From Pelobates cultripes (Eukaryota > Chordata > Amphibia > Anura > Pelobatidae), in the NCBI GenBank assembly GCA_933207985.1, contig OW240917.1, forward strand, positions 97,638,071 to 97,702,070: a DNA stretch of 64,000 nucleotides. Direction: 5' to 3'. The position numbers and the translations under genes are program-made. The notes under the pieces were generated by a model that saw only the letters and a program-made list of their open reading frames with translations, searched no databases and was not told the DNA's origin. This document shows, piece after piece, positions 32,461 through 43,764 of this stretch (position 1 is its first letter; every line of letters starts with the position of its first letter).

Positions 32461-34185
32461 GCCTAGTACTGGATTAGTAGCTTTCATCAGGGTGATAAGA
32501 TTAGTACTGGTCTTGTTCATTGTAAGTCCGCTCTAATCTTCTTTATTAATGTATTTTGTTATTTATAAATGTATATTTGTATAAATGTTGTTCCTGTACT
32601 ATGACTGGCACTTTATATCACCTAGATGGACTTATTCATACCAAGAAAACACATAAACCCTAAATAGTTATACAGATTTCGGTTTACAATGTGACAATAG
32701 AAGTCTGCCATCGATATACATTTAAGTTTAAGGTCTATTTAAGTCAGTTTACAGCTTATATTGATGTTCCCATGAGTTACAATACGGAGTCTGGAAGTCT
32801 GTATTTTAAACTGCATGCAGGATACCTATGTCCCAAGCTGACTGGAAAATAGAACTGAAATTCTGAAAAATCAGAGAACGATTTTAAACAGGAGCTGCTC
32901 CTACTATGGAAATTACATCATTAAATAGAATATTTTTAAAAAATCACTTTTTCTTTACAAGTGATGCTAAATGTTTTTAAAAATTTCAGTTAAAGATTTA
33001 GCAAATGCTAACACTCGCCAGTTCACTCAAGGCACAGCCAGGGCACGTGTTGCAAATGAAAAGGATAAATAGAAACATTGTTTCATTTCTCCTGTTCTCT
33101 ATATGCTTTCTGTAAGCTGACTGCCGGGCGAAAAGGACAGAGCTTTCAGAGACTGACATCAAGATGGAGGTATGAAATCTATAACCCTTCCTTAATTGAG
33201 TATTATAGACTGGAAAATACCCTCTCTAATACAGTTCATTATAAAATGGTACTCTAAAAAATAGTGTATATGCAAAAATATTAATATAATTTTCTATTCT
33301 TTGGATCACTACTAAATCAACATTTGAGTAGTTTAAGAGATTAGGAAGAACAAGACAGATATAAACTATTTTATTCAAAGAACACAGCAAAGAAAAAGAC
33401 ATGCAAACACCTAACAATATTTAATATTAACCCTTTAATACCAAGCAATTGGGAAAATTATTTTAATTTGTGGAAAGAACAAGCAAGGTATCTGTCATCA
33501 AGTAATTAAAAATTACATTTTATTATATTTAAGATTACAAAATTGGAATTATAAATCAGATTTAAGAGGGATGCAGTTTTCCACAGAATTAGAAACAAGG
33601 CCGACATGTTAAAGAGGCAACAAATAGAAACCGTAATTGAAAATTCTTTACTATTTTCTATGCCTATATTTCTATTTTCTGTGGTTATAGCTAGTGTGGA
33701 TTCCTTTCATTATAGACCTAATTAACCCAATTAGTCGGAAATCGAATTACAATCCAGCATAATTCTTATTAAAATGTTCATTGTAAAATAAGAGTACAGT
33801 CATTGTGTTGTTGTTTCTTTCCAACCAGTAAAGTGTTTTGTATTTATTGATCTTTACTGTTTCTAGCTACATAAAATAAAATCGAATGAACTCAGCACTA
33901 AAGGGAACTAGAGGCTAACAGTTAACATTAATGTAGCACTTTAATGAGCTTTATTTTGCTGTTATATTAAGAATATGTCAGAGCAATGTTTCTTTATAAC
34001 AAATCATAAAATACAAAGAGTGTACAAACCAAGCAAAAAAAACTGTTAAATGATTAATGGAAAGAAACATTGAAATAAATTATAAATTTTTCACTAAATG
34101 AAATGTGCATTTGGATAGCCAAGACTCCTTTACACATGTGTAATTTCTAAATCAGGTTATTAATAGATGACTTGAACAGATCTGT
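32461..34185. other. Low-repeat stretch; possible gene start
   Basis: Ordinary AT-rich sequence with few repeats. A candidate promoter and minute first exon near 33040-33169 are listed separately. The rest shows no coding motif. Confidence 0.4.
33040..33169 (+). promoter_or_regulatory. Candidate promoter and two-codon first exon
   Basis: GCACGTGTTGC (E-box) at about 33043 is followed 15-20 nt later by GGATAAATAG, a TATA-like box. About 100 nt further is a strong Kozak start, CATCAAGATGG (ATG 33164-33166). The second codon GAG is directly followed by GTATGA, a fair splice donor. Unspliced, the frame ends after three codons. This pattern can arise by chance; no downstream exon is proven. Confidence 0.2.
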
Positions 34186-34189
34186 GCAT

Positions 34190-34317
34190 GTATGGGTCAG
34201 TCTCTGTGTGTGAATGGGTCAGTGTGTATGGATCAGCCTGTGTGTGTATGTATGTATGTATGTATGTATGTATGAGTTAGTCTGTGTGTAAGGTTGAGCC
34301 AGGCTATATCTTTCTAA

Positions 34318-34375
<58 letters not shown>

Positions 34376-34380
34376 ATCAG
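34190..34380. repeat. GT-rich microsatellites including (TATG)n and (GT)n
   Basis: Degenerate GTGTGTATGGGTCAG units, then GTAT tetranucleotides (34238-34274), then a pure TG run at 34320-34374. Confidence 0.95.
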
Positions 34381-34849
34381 TCCAGGTGTGTGTGTATATG
34401 TGTCATTGTGTACATTGTGTATAGGTCAGTCTGTGTTTGCATGGATGGGCCATTATGTGTGTATAAGGATATGTCAGTCTGTATGTGTATAGGTCAGTGT
34501 GTGTTACATGCTGAGACTGTCTGGTGGCTCAATAAGCAGTTCCAGAAGAGAATTTACCTGGCAACAGGCCACACTCCTCCCCCCTCCCTCCCCCTTAGCA
34601 ATTCATTGTTTATTAGTCATCCTCAAACACTTCCTCACATTTGTGAACATGGGCTAGGACTAAGAATTAAGCAATGGGCTAGCGTGCCTGGTGCATAATT
34701 AGGTTTTACAAAACCAAAAACACACAGAAAGGCTAGACTATTTACTGGTTAGCAAAATCTCTGAAAAGGCTTCCAGTCAATTTTTTGTGACTGTGGTGAA
34801 TGTGGGCATGTCTATATGAGTCAGTTTGTGCGTAAGGGTCAGTCCTTCA

Positions 34850-35335
34850 CACTTAGAGACACTCGATGGGCATCTCTGATCAGGGGCCAAGCCAGGCGTC
34901 GCAGCTCACTAACAGCATGACCGGCCCCTGCCCGATGGCTTTAGGAGGAAGTGTGGTCAAATCACTTCCTCCCAGTTATTAGAGAGAGCCACAAAGGGAA
35001 GGCTGGGAGAATACAGAAATTAGGAGGGGAGAGAGAGGAGCAGATTTTCAGCAGCCCAGTCTCCCGTAAGCTTCAGCTAGCAGGATCCACTGGACCTCAG
35101 TGAAGCCATGTTCCAGCATTCAAAAAATATGGAAACAAGAGGATGGCTAAAAATATAGAAATAATGAATTGTGTGTGTGTGTGTGTGTGTGTGTGTCAGT
35201 GTGCATGTGTGTGTATCTGTGTGTGTATCTGTCAGTGTGTATGTGCATCTGTATCAGTATGTGTGTGTTTGTGTATATCTGTGCCAGTTTGTGTGTGCAT
35301 GAGTGTGTATGCCAGTCTTTAAGAAGGTTTCCTAC
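34850..35335. repeat. GC-rich interspersed repeat plus GT array
   Basis: 34850-35160 contains CACTTCCTCC and AGAGAGAGCCAC words also seen in 53760-53840, so both are probably one repeat family. A GT run follows at 35170-35197, then GTATCTGTGTCAG-type units. Confidence 0.5.
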
Positions 35336-35490
35336 TGGAATCCTAGTACTTGCGTAGTATCCCTTTAAACAGGAAACCTAAAAATACAAATCACAGTGTA
35401 AACTGTACAAAAAATTCTTATATAAGGTATTGTGCCAAATAAAACTCACAATTTTCTGAGCTAAAACCTTAGCTCAAATGTGTATGCCTA

Positions 35491-35672
35491 GGCGTAGGGT
35501 TAGGGGTTAGGGTAAGGGTTAGAGGTAGGAGTATGGTTAGGTTTAGGGTTAGGGTTAGGGTTTGGGGTTGGGGTAGGGTTTGGGGTTGGAGTTGGGGTAG
35601 GGTTAGTGTTAGTGTTAGAGGTAGGGTTAGGGGTAGAGTTAGAGTTAGGGTTAGGGGTAGGGGTTAGAGTTA
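35491..35672 (+). repeat. Degenerate interstitial telomere-like tract
   Basis: About 180 nt made of TTAGGG and variants (TTAGGGG, TTTGGGG, TTGGGG, TTAGAG, TTAGTG) on the plus strand, including GGTTAGGGTTAGGG near 35543. Vertebrate telomeres use TTAGGG; here it is internal and eroded. Confidence 0.85.
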
Positions 35673-35984
35673 GGGAATTGCCGAAGTCCCAAATTTTGGA
35701 AGTGCTGAACCAAATTTTTTGCCCATGCACATCCCTAATATATTGGTGTGTATGTGTATCTTTATGTGTCAGTGTGTATGTATATATACGTATGTGTATC
35801 CATGTGTATGTGTATTTATGCCAGTATATTTGTGTAGCTGTGTGCAGCATTGTGTGTGTATGGCTGTGTAAGTTTATGTATTGATGTCATGTCTGTATAT
35901 TTGTGAATATGTGTGTGACAGTGCGTATGTGTATCTGTGTCAGTATGTTTGTGGCAGTGTATGTCTATATGTCCAAAATACACA

Positions 35985-36165
35985 AATACACCCCTGCATT
36001 AAAATGCCAACACTACATGCAAATGCACACATACATTAAAATGCCAACACTACACACAAATGCACAACTGCATTAGAATACCAACACTACATACAAACAC
36101 ACCACTACATTCAAATGGCAATAGTACATAAACATGCACAACTACATTCACACATGCATACTGCA
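35985..36165 (-). repeat. 36-bp minisatellite, inverse of the array at 24235
   Basis: Units of CATTAAAATGCCAACACTAC and ACACAAATGCACAACTG, the reverse complement of the unit at 24235-24475. Degenerate GTGT-rich sequence from 35740 precedes it, and short CTTACAAATA repeats follow at 36200-36240. Confidence 0.85.
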
Positions 36166-36997
36166 TTCAAAAACATGCTTACGCTCGAGCACACAAATAC
36201 TGCTTACAAATACTGCTTACAAATACTGCTTACAAATACAACTACAAGAAAATGGTAGATTTCCAGCAAGTAAAGCATTGTGGGAGTTGCAAAATAGTTA
36301 AGAATCAACCTTTTTGACATCTTTGCCCCTACACATGTGTACGAGCACACACAATACAGTCCCTTGCTACTCATAGTGCACCACAAAGAGACCCTTCTAC
36401 ATGTCAGTACTGTCCAGTTTTGTTCACTGGTATCCTTCTTGTTGGAACACAATAGACAAGATGCCAGCAAACACAGTTCAATTGCAGTTTTTTCACCCAT
36501 CGTTGGGTGGAGGAAATCTTGGGTGAGTTTTCTTACTTTTTTCCCAGGACTTGACAGCTGCTTTTATTGATCGTGCACATTGGGGTTATGGGTGAGTTGT
36601 ACACTTCTTCAACAGCAACATATCAAAGCACAAAAATATATGTTTCTTGGGGAGGTATTGAGCTGGGGTTCACAGTATATCAGGTCCATGATGTGGCCTA
36701 CATGGCTCCTGGCAGTTTCACACATCTAGCACTCATGGGTTCCTGCCCTTTCATGTCTCATACAGCAAAGTCTGAGGACAATGAAAGCCTGATTGGCTTC
36801 CACATCCATGTGATGCAGAGTTGATGAGTTTATTTAACTCAGGAACATAAATACATAGGATTAAAAATATAATCAGTGGTCATGCATGTGAATGTGTGAT
36901 TGTATGGAAGAAAGTATATTATTATGCATGTGTACATATCTGGGTAATCTACGCCTGTGTGTTAGTCTAGCCATTCAAGTGGATTTGTGTTTTATGT
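36166..36997. other. No gene recognised
   Basis: Contains the hAT-like word AAGCATTGTGGGAGTTG at 36270-36286, probably a hAT MITE remnant, and otherwise ordinary sequence. Reading frames show no domain. Confidence 0.45.
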
Positions 36998-37460
36998 TTA
37001 AAGGACCACTATAGGCACCCAGACCACTTCAGCTTAATGAAGTTATCTGGGTGCTAGGTCCATCTAGGGTTAACCCTGCCTGCTGTAAACATAGCAGTTT
37101 TAGAGAAACTGCTATGTTTACATTAGGGTTAATCCAGCCTCTAGTGGCTGTCTCATTGACAGCCGCTAGACGTGCTTCCAAGCTTCTCACTGTGATTTTC
37201 ACAGTGAGTAGACGCCAGAGTCCATAGGAAAGCATTGAGAATGCTTTCCTATGGACTGACTGAATGCGCGCGAATGACGACCAAAGGAGGAGGAGAGTCC
37301 CCAGCACCGAAGGAGCCTGGCGCTGGAGAAAGGTAAGGGTTCAACCCCTTCCTCCTCCTTCAGCCCAGCGGGAGGGGGGCCATGAGGGTGGGGGGGACCT
37401 ATTAATACTATAGTGCCAGGAAAACGAGTTTGTTTTCCTGGCACTATAGTGGTCCTTTAA
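36998..37460. mobile_element. TTAA MITE family 1, complete copy
   Basis: TTAA at 36998-37001 and 37457-37460. Both ends read AGGACCACTATAG inward. Internal hairpins include GTAAACATAGCAGTTT with its inverse, and GCATTGAGAATGC. It shares most of its body with the copy in the LINE at 7372-7730, but inverted. Non-coding. Confidence 0.9.
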
Positions 37461-37740
37461 TGTTTGCATGATACTAGTCTCCACTAACAGGATTTGTATG
37501 TAAGAATGTTTGTATGTGTGCCAGTTTGGGTAATTTGTGTATAACTAAGTGGCATTGAGGATTTGTGTATGTGTCATAGTAGTTTTAAATCTTGAGTTTA
37601 AGTTGAAATAAAATATTTTGTTAAAGAAAAAGATAGGGAAAAATTGAGAGACGTTGATAAGGTTGAAGAAAAGAGCAGATATTTAGGTACTACATTTTGG
37701 TAGATTAAAATTTTAAACATTATTCTTTATAATGACCTTC

Positions 37741-38123
37741 ACTCCTGCCCCATTGACGTCAGCCAGTGGTGGAGACCTATTGAGCATGCACGGCAATGGC
37801 CCCACTCGCATTAGGATTTCCCCATAGGAAAGCATTATTCAATGCTTTCCTATAAGGTTTTGGGTGACCCTGGATGCTCCCCATGCATAGCGTGAGGAAG
37901 TCCAGTACCAGTTTGGTGACATAAAGTTGCCGAACAGCCAGGATGTCCATCTAATGGCTGTCTGGTAGACAGCAACCTCAGGGGGAGTTAACCCTAGCAG
38001 GTAACTATTGCAGTTTATCAAAACCTGCAATAATTACCTGCGCAGGATTAAGGGACGTGGGGCAATGCACGCAGACCACTTCAATGGGCAGATGTGTTCT
38101 TAGTACCTATAGTGTCCCTTTAA
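37741..38123. mobile_element. TTAA MITE family 1, left-truncated
   Basis: The right end GTACCTATAGTGTCCC meets TTAA at 38120-38123. The body contains GAATGCTTTCCTAT and AATTACCTGC...family words. The left terminus is not found. Confidence 0.65.
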
Positions 38124-39050
38124 ATTTGCTGTCTTTTTTTCATTACATCTTTGACATTATATCTTATTAAAAGAAATTTTAAGGTGACAGTTGACCTAGA
38201 ATAGTTGAATTGGAAAAATTCCCTAAATCAACTATGCTTCACGTTTGGATACTACTTTGGACTAAAATATAAAATTAATTTTGAATTCTCACTTTAGTAA
38301 ATAATCCTGGTAATTTATTTATCAGTTCAATCAGATTCCTTTCTAATATCCATAAGCTAATAACATTTTTACTTTTTTTCACCTTTACTCTATGTGACAA
38401 AAATAGTATTTCTGCTTCTATTCTAATATTACATACACCAAAATATGAAATAAGAGATACTTTTTGATGTTTCCCTTTTCCTGTAAATAAAGTGTTTAAA
38501 TACATACTTTTATCTCAACAGCAGTCTATGCATGAAAATGCTGCATTGTCCTCAGATTATGTGTTAGCTATGCATCCTATATTTCAGTTTAATGTTACAA
38601 ACTATTTCTCTAAAATAAAGAACGTAGTAGTGAAGAGATATTTATTATGTTTAAAATGCATATTTTAATAATATTATGTTTTATATATTTGTTGTAATCC
38701 AATCTGAAGTTTTCCTTTGGGGTACAATTACTGTATTACTGAGAAACTGCTATGTTAGTTGAGAAAATATGTGAATCCAGAACTTGGTATTATGTTCATT
38801 ACAATGATTCTGATGTGTGAAAACCCACATTTCTGTATGCTGACACATTTCACCACTTATATGAAAGTTCCAACAGCAGCAAGTCATTAAAACCTAGAAC
38901 TCTCTCTTGTTTTATTTTTGTTTCAGCTGAGTAAATACTTTCAAGTGATTTGTATATTATTTATATGTTTGTATGTGTGTGCATAAATATATACACATAT
39001 CTGCCTGTCTGTCTACCTGTCTATATGTAAATCTATATATTTGTTTGTAT
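38124..39050. other. No gene recognised; a strong splice-acceptor-like site
   Basis: AT-rich. 38901-38926 is a long pyrimidine tract ending TTTGTTTCAG, an excellent acceptor by sequence. What follows (CTGAGTAAATACTTTCAAG) is open for about 20 codons. See the finding on a possible first exon. Confidence 0.35.
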
Positions 39051-39058
39051 CCTCTAGA

Positions 39059-39690
39059 CCAGGGGTAAGCAACCTTTTAGCAGCAGTGTGCCGATATAGG
39101 ATTGTAATGTCCCGTAGCGTGCCGGATCTATTTTTTTTAAATTGAGGTGTGTATGCTGCCGTATTCTGCTTGTGTTATTTTTACTGCAGTTGCTTTGCAT
39201 CGTTGTATTTGTGCGTATATGAGCTATTATATTGTATATGTTCATTAGTAGTTTATGGTATTGTGTATGATACATATGACTGTGGGCTGTGTATGAGGGC
39301 TGCTTGTGGAATTGTGTGTAGATGCAGGGCCAGACTGGCCCACCGGGATACCAGGAAATTTCCCGGTGGGCCGTCAGCACCTGGGGCCGAGCAGGCAGCT
39401 GGCTGACCTGCAGCCACAGAGGGAGCTCGTTTGGCGGCCGCAGGGGGAGCTGGCTGTTCTGTCTCTGCTCCACCTCCCCAGCGCGCCGCTTAATGAGACC
39501 GGGGACGGAATATGACGTCACATTCCGGCCCTGGTCTCATTAAGCGGCGCGCTGGGGATTGGGAACAGAGACAGAACAGCCAGCCCCCCCCCCCCTACGG
39601 CCGCCAAAGGAGCTCCCTCTGCAGCCACCAGAAGAGCAAGCTCCCCCATGCGGCCGCCATCAGAGCCCCCCATGCCAGCACACAGGTAGC
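39059..39690. repeat. Compound GC-rich repeat with giant palindrome
   Basis: Begins CCAGGGGTAAGCAACCTTTT, a hAT-like terminus, and contains CCACCGGGATACCAGGAAA. The centre is a palindrome (39416-39621) around TGACGTCA at 39513-39520, with arms of about 100 nt. Both strands read outward from the centre as almost the same peptide ([15 protein letters not shown]). No gene is implied. Confidence 0.7.
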
Positions 39691-40535
39691 AATTATGTGT
39701 GTCAGTGTGAGTGTATGTGTCTGTGTCATTTGTGTGTGTGTCTGTCGTGGTGTGTCTGTCTGTGTCATGGTGTCTGTGTCTGTGTCATTGTGTGTCTGTC
39801 TGTGTCATGGTGTATATGTCTCTGTCTGTCATGGTGTGTGTGTGTGTGTCTCTGTGTCATGGTGTGTGTGTGTGTCTGTGTCATGCAATGTGTGTCTGTG
39901 TCATTGTGTGTGTCTGTGTGTGTCTCTGTCTGTCATGGTGTGTGTGTCTGTGTCATTGTGTGTGTGTCTGTCTGTGTCACGGTCTGTCTGTGTCATGGTG
40001 TGTAGGTGTTTGTCATGGTGTGTGTGTGTGTCTGTATGTCATGGTGTGTGTGTGTCTGTCTGTCATGTAATGTGTGTCTGTCTGTGTCACGGTGTGTGTG
40101 TGTCTGTGTCATTGTGTGTGTGTGTCTGTGTCACGGTCTGTCTGTGTCATGGTGTGTGTGTGTTTGTCATGGTGTGTGTGTGTGTCTGTATGTCATGGTG
40201 TGTGTGTCTGTCTGTCATGTAATGTGTGTCTGTCTGTGTCACAGTGTGTGTGTCTGTGTCACGGTCTCTCTGTGTTGTGGTGTGTGTGTGTGTCTGTGTC
40301 ACGGTGTGTGTGTCTGTGTCACAGTCTGTCTGTGTTATGGTTTGTGTGTGTGTGTCAAGGTGTGTGTGTGTGTGTCTTTTTTAAGGTGTGTGTCTGTCAT
40401 GGTACGTGTGTGTGTCTGTCATGGTATGTGTGTATCTCTGTCATGGTGTGTGTGTCTGTCTGTCATGGTGTGTCTGTGTTTCTGTCTGTGTCACGGTCTG
40501 TGTTTCTGTCTGTGTCAAGGTGTGTGTATGTGTGT
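39691..40535. repeat. GTGTCTGTGTCATG minisatellite, about 840 bp
   Basis: Irregular units of GTGTGTGTCTGTCTGTCATG, GTGTCACGGTCTGTCTG and related words. Long Cys/Val/Ser reading frames on the plus strand are by-products of the GT repeats. Confidence 0.95.
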
Positions 40536-40814
40536 TTTTACTCACCTTTTTTTTCCCCCACGTCGTGCTGGTCTCCCCTCGACTGGCCCTGCCTCTACGG
40601 ATGAGATCATCAAGCTTAATGACCTCAGCCAATCCGCACTGACACAGGAAGCACCTCTAGTGACCGTCTGAGTGTCTGTCACTAGGAAGCAATGTAAACA
40701 CTGCCTTTTCTCTAAAAAGTCAGTGTTTAAATTGAAAAGCCTGCAGGGACAGGCTAGAGACATCAGAGCCACTACATTAAGCTGTGTGTGCGCGCCTGCT
40801 AGTGAGTGGGCTTG

Positions 40815-41020
40815 CTTGTGTGTGTGTGTGTGTGTGTGCCTGCTACTGAGTGAGCTTGTGCTTTTATGTCAATGACCTTATGTATATCAGTGAGATTGTC
40901 TATGAGGCTGTGTATTAATCAGCTTGTGTCAGTGAGATTGTCTGTGTCTGCATGTGAGTATGCTAACTGTATAATTAAAAAATTTACTCTGAAAAGACCA
41001 ATATTTTATATTGGAAAAAG

Positions 41021-41112
<92 letters not shown>
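40815..41112. repeat. (TG)n and long (AT)n microsatellites
   Basis: TG run at 40815-40838, degenerate GTCTGTGTC sequence, then an uninterrupted AT run of about 88 nt at 41023-41112. Long AT arrays are prone to cruciform extrusion. Confidence 0.97.
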
Positions 41113-41115
<3 letters not shown>

Positions 41116-41439
41116 AATATCAATCATCTAGGGTGGCAAGACATAGCCTTACATATTACATGCGACAATATATGGCGCAATGACTTATGGGGCTGGCATA
41201 GATTTTTTTTTTCCAGGGCTGCTTTGGAATCCCCAGTCCGGCCCTGTGTGGATGGATATGTCACATTGCGTGTTTGGTGGTGTGTGGGCTGTTTGGGGTA
41301 TTGCATGTGAGAGGCTGCATGTGGGGTTGTGTGCATGTATGTAGAGTGTTAGCGGGTTACGTTTGTGCAACTTGTGTGTATGTTTGTGTGTGGGCTGTTC
41401 GTATTATTTGTATAAGGGGAGGGTTATTCTTCATTTCTG

Positions 41440-41796
41440 TGTTATGAATGTAAATTAGTGATAGTAAAATGTCTATTTACTGTGTATACCTGTATTCAAT
41501 ATCTACTCAAAATGGCTGCTAGAGCACCCCCTCCCACCGACTAACTACCTCGTGTAACAAGATGGCGCCTACATCCGGAGTAAAATCCCGGGATGATGGT
41601 GACATCACACCTTGTAGGATGTGCATTAGATAAGACGCTTAACACCTAACCAATTAAAGATGTATTCTCTCTGTTATGTTGCATTTTGCATATGATGTAT
41701 TTCTGCCATTATAAGGGGCTTGCTGCCCCCTGAGTAAACATTCCGAAGTTTTTCATTAACCTGATACCTGTGTCTCAGTGTGATTTACTTCAGAGC
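41440..41796 (+). repeat. Candidate solo retroviral-type LTR
   Basis: The order of elements is that of a retrovirus-like LTR: CAAGATGGCGCC-containing U3, a TATA-like ATTATAAGGGGCTTGCTGCC, a polyadenylation-like GAGTAAAC, and a C/T-rich R/U5 (CTGATACCTGTGTCTCAGTG) ending near TTACTTCA. Start (TGTTATGAATG) and end are approximate; no target duplication was found. No coding region or primer-binding site follows, so it is at most a lone LTR. Confidence 0.4.
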
Positions 41797-42094
41797 ATGC
41801 ACACATTTATTTTAACAATTTGGAAAGGAGCAGATACTCAGATAAACACTTGGTTTGATCGACAATATCTGTGTATATCTAGCAGTGTGGTGGCTTCCCT
41901 GGGTTCCAGTGGGGACCAGCCTGGGCAGGTACAGGTCAAAGACAGGAACTGCAACAGCAGCTGCAGGCTGCTCTACTATGGTGTGGATTTCCATTCACAA
42001 GTGCTTGGAGGAAGTGATCTGAGATAATTTCCTCTATGTGCTGCAATGCTTAAATTGATGATTGTCCTTCACCATCTTTTCATAATAGCACCTA

Positions 42095-42262
42095 CCCCTG
42101 CTCTAGACTGTGAGCAAGCTTGTTTGAGCAGTGTCCTTTTCAACCTATTGTTCCTGTAAGTTTTTGTTATTGTCTCATTTATTTTTAAATCTCCCCCTCT
42201 TACATAATTTTAAAGCACTGCGGAATAGGTTGGCGTTATATAAATCAAGGTAATAATAATAT
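42095..42262 (+). mobile_element. SINE/LINE-like tail ending in (TAA)n
   Basis: Contains AGACTGTGAGCAAGCTTG and TTTAAAGCACTGCGGAATAG, then TTGGCGTTATATAAAT and a short AATAATAAT tail. The same tail occurs in the opposite orientation at 58345-58440 (TATATAGCGCCATCACATTC). Widespread in fish and amphibian genomes; exact family not known to me. Confidence 0.6.
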
Positions 42263-42369
42263 TTGTCCATCAGTATTTCTATCTATCTGAATATCTTTTT
42301 TTATATTTATGTGTTTAGATATCATTATGTTCAGCTGCATAAATATAAGGCATGTATATAAGACAACAT

Positions 42370-43656
42370 TTAAAGGGACACTATATTCACTTAAACAACT
42401 TTAGCATAATAAAGCCATTTTGGTGTATAGATCATGCCCTTGCAGTCCCACTGCTCAATTATCTGCCATTTAGGAGTTAAATCACTTTGTTTATGCAGCC
42501 ATAGTTACATAGTTACATAGCTGAAAAGAGACTTGCGTCCATCAAGTTCCGCCTTCCTCACATTTGTTTTTTGCTGTTGATCCAAAAGAAGGCAAAAAAC
42601 TCAGTTTGAAGCACAATTTTGCAACAAGCTAGGAAAAAAATTCCTTCTTGACCCCAGAGTGGCAGTCAGATTTATCCTTGGATCAAGCAGTTATTATCCT
42701 ATATTGAAAGATTATATCCTTGAATATTCTGTTTTTGCAAGTATGCATCTAGTAGCTGTTTGAACATCTGTATGGACCCTAATAAAACCACTTCTTCAGG
42801 CAGAGAATTCCACATCCTTATTGTTCTTACAGTAAAAAAACCTTTCCTTTGCCTTAGACAAAATCTTCTTTCTTCCAGTCTAAACATATGACCTTGTGTC
42901 CTATGTAGTCTGGTTTGTGAATAGATTTCCACACAATGGTTTGTATTGGCCCCGAATATATTTGTATAATGTTATCATATCCCTCTCAGGAGACGTTTTT
43001 CTAAACTAAATAGGTTTAAATTTGTTAACCTTTCTTCATAGCTGATATGTTCCATTCCTTTTATTAATTTTGTAGCCCGTCGCTGCACTTTTTCTAGTGC
43101 CATAATATCCTTCTTTAGAACAGATGCCCAAAATTGCACAGCATATTCAATATGTGGTCTTACCAGTGATTTAAAAAGAGGCAAAATGATATTCTCATCC
43201 CTGGAATGAATGCCCTTTTTCATGCATGACAGTACCTTACTAGTCACACCTCCCTACATGAGACTTACACAGCCTTCCTAAACATTTCCTGTAAAGAGTC
43301 ATCTAATGTTTACACTTCCATTATTGCAAATTCTGTTTAATTTAGAATGTATTATGTCCTGCACTGTTAGTATCTTGCTAGACTCAGGAGCCTCCTGTAT
43401 GTAATTAAAGATCAATTTACAGAGCAGGGGATACAAATGTTTAAAGTAAGTTACATCTGAGTGAAAGTGAAACAACATTTTTATGCAGGGTGTGTAATTC
43501 ACAGACAGGGGAGGTGTGGCTAGGGCTGCATAAACAAAATTGATTTAACTCCTAAATGGCAGATAATTGAGCAGTGAGACTTCAGGGATATGATCTATAT
43601 ACTAAAACTGCTTCATTAAACTAAAGTTGTTTTAGTGACTACAAGGTCCCTTTTGA
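42370..43656. mobile_element. TTAA MITE family 1 (long subtype) split by a LINE
   Basis: TTAA (42370-42373) plus AGGGACACTATATTCAC on the left; on the right GTGACTACAAGGTCCC before TTGA (43653-43656), a mutated TTAA. The body matches the uninterrupted copy at 62131-62684 (CATTTAGGAGTTAAAT, GTCACACCTCCC, GTGGCTAGGGCTGCATAAAC). The comparison shows the LINE fragment at 42501-43238 as a later insertion. Confidence 0.85.
42501..43238 (-). pseudogene. CR1-like LINE 3' fragment, nested in the MITE
   Basis: On the minus strand the frame at 43247-42975 reads CMKKGIHSRDENIILPLFKS, then LVRPHIEYAVQFWASVLKKD, then LEKVQRRATKLIKGM. The frame at 42932-42699 reads EERRFCLRQRKGFFTVRTIR and MWNSLPEEVV, then a stop. 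These are the thumb and C-terminus of a CR1-type reverse transcriptase. The 3' UTR follows, ending at the repeated GTAACTATGTAAC near 42501. A 5'-truncated insertion of about 740 bp. A frame break lies between the two parts. It is a different subfamily from the LINE at 6728-10860 (different tail). Confidence 0.88.
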
Positions 43657-43764
43657 TAAAGAAAGTGAGAAACTCTTGATAAAATAGGGCAAAGCAGGCT
43701 CTAAGTCCTGTAAGTAGTTTCTGCCCTTTTTTCAACTGCATAGCAAACCGTTTGTGCTTTTTCT

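Noticed and set aside
32476..32500. CCTGATGAAAGC on the minus strand, an exact CUGAUGA box
   Set aside because: The expected stem II is not closed by GAAA and no NUH-stem I partner is visible.
37880..37915. GTGAGGAAGTCCAGTACC resembling the hammerhead-like CTGAGGA box
   Set aside because: No GAAAC or cleavage triplet follows; the sequence is ordinary interior of a TTAA MITE.
39512..40671. Several overlapping Cys/Val/Ser-rich frames resembling cysteine-rich proteins
   Set aside because: All arise from GTGTCTGTGTCATG repeats. The first 30 codons mirror the palindrome.
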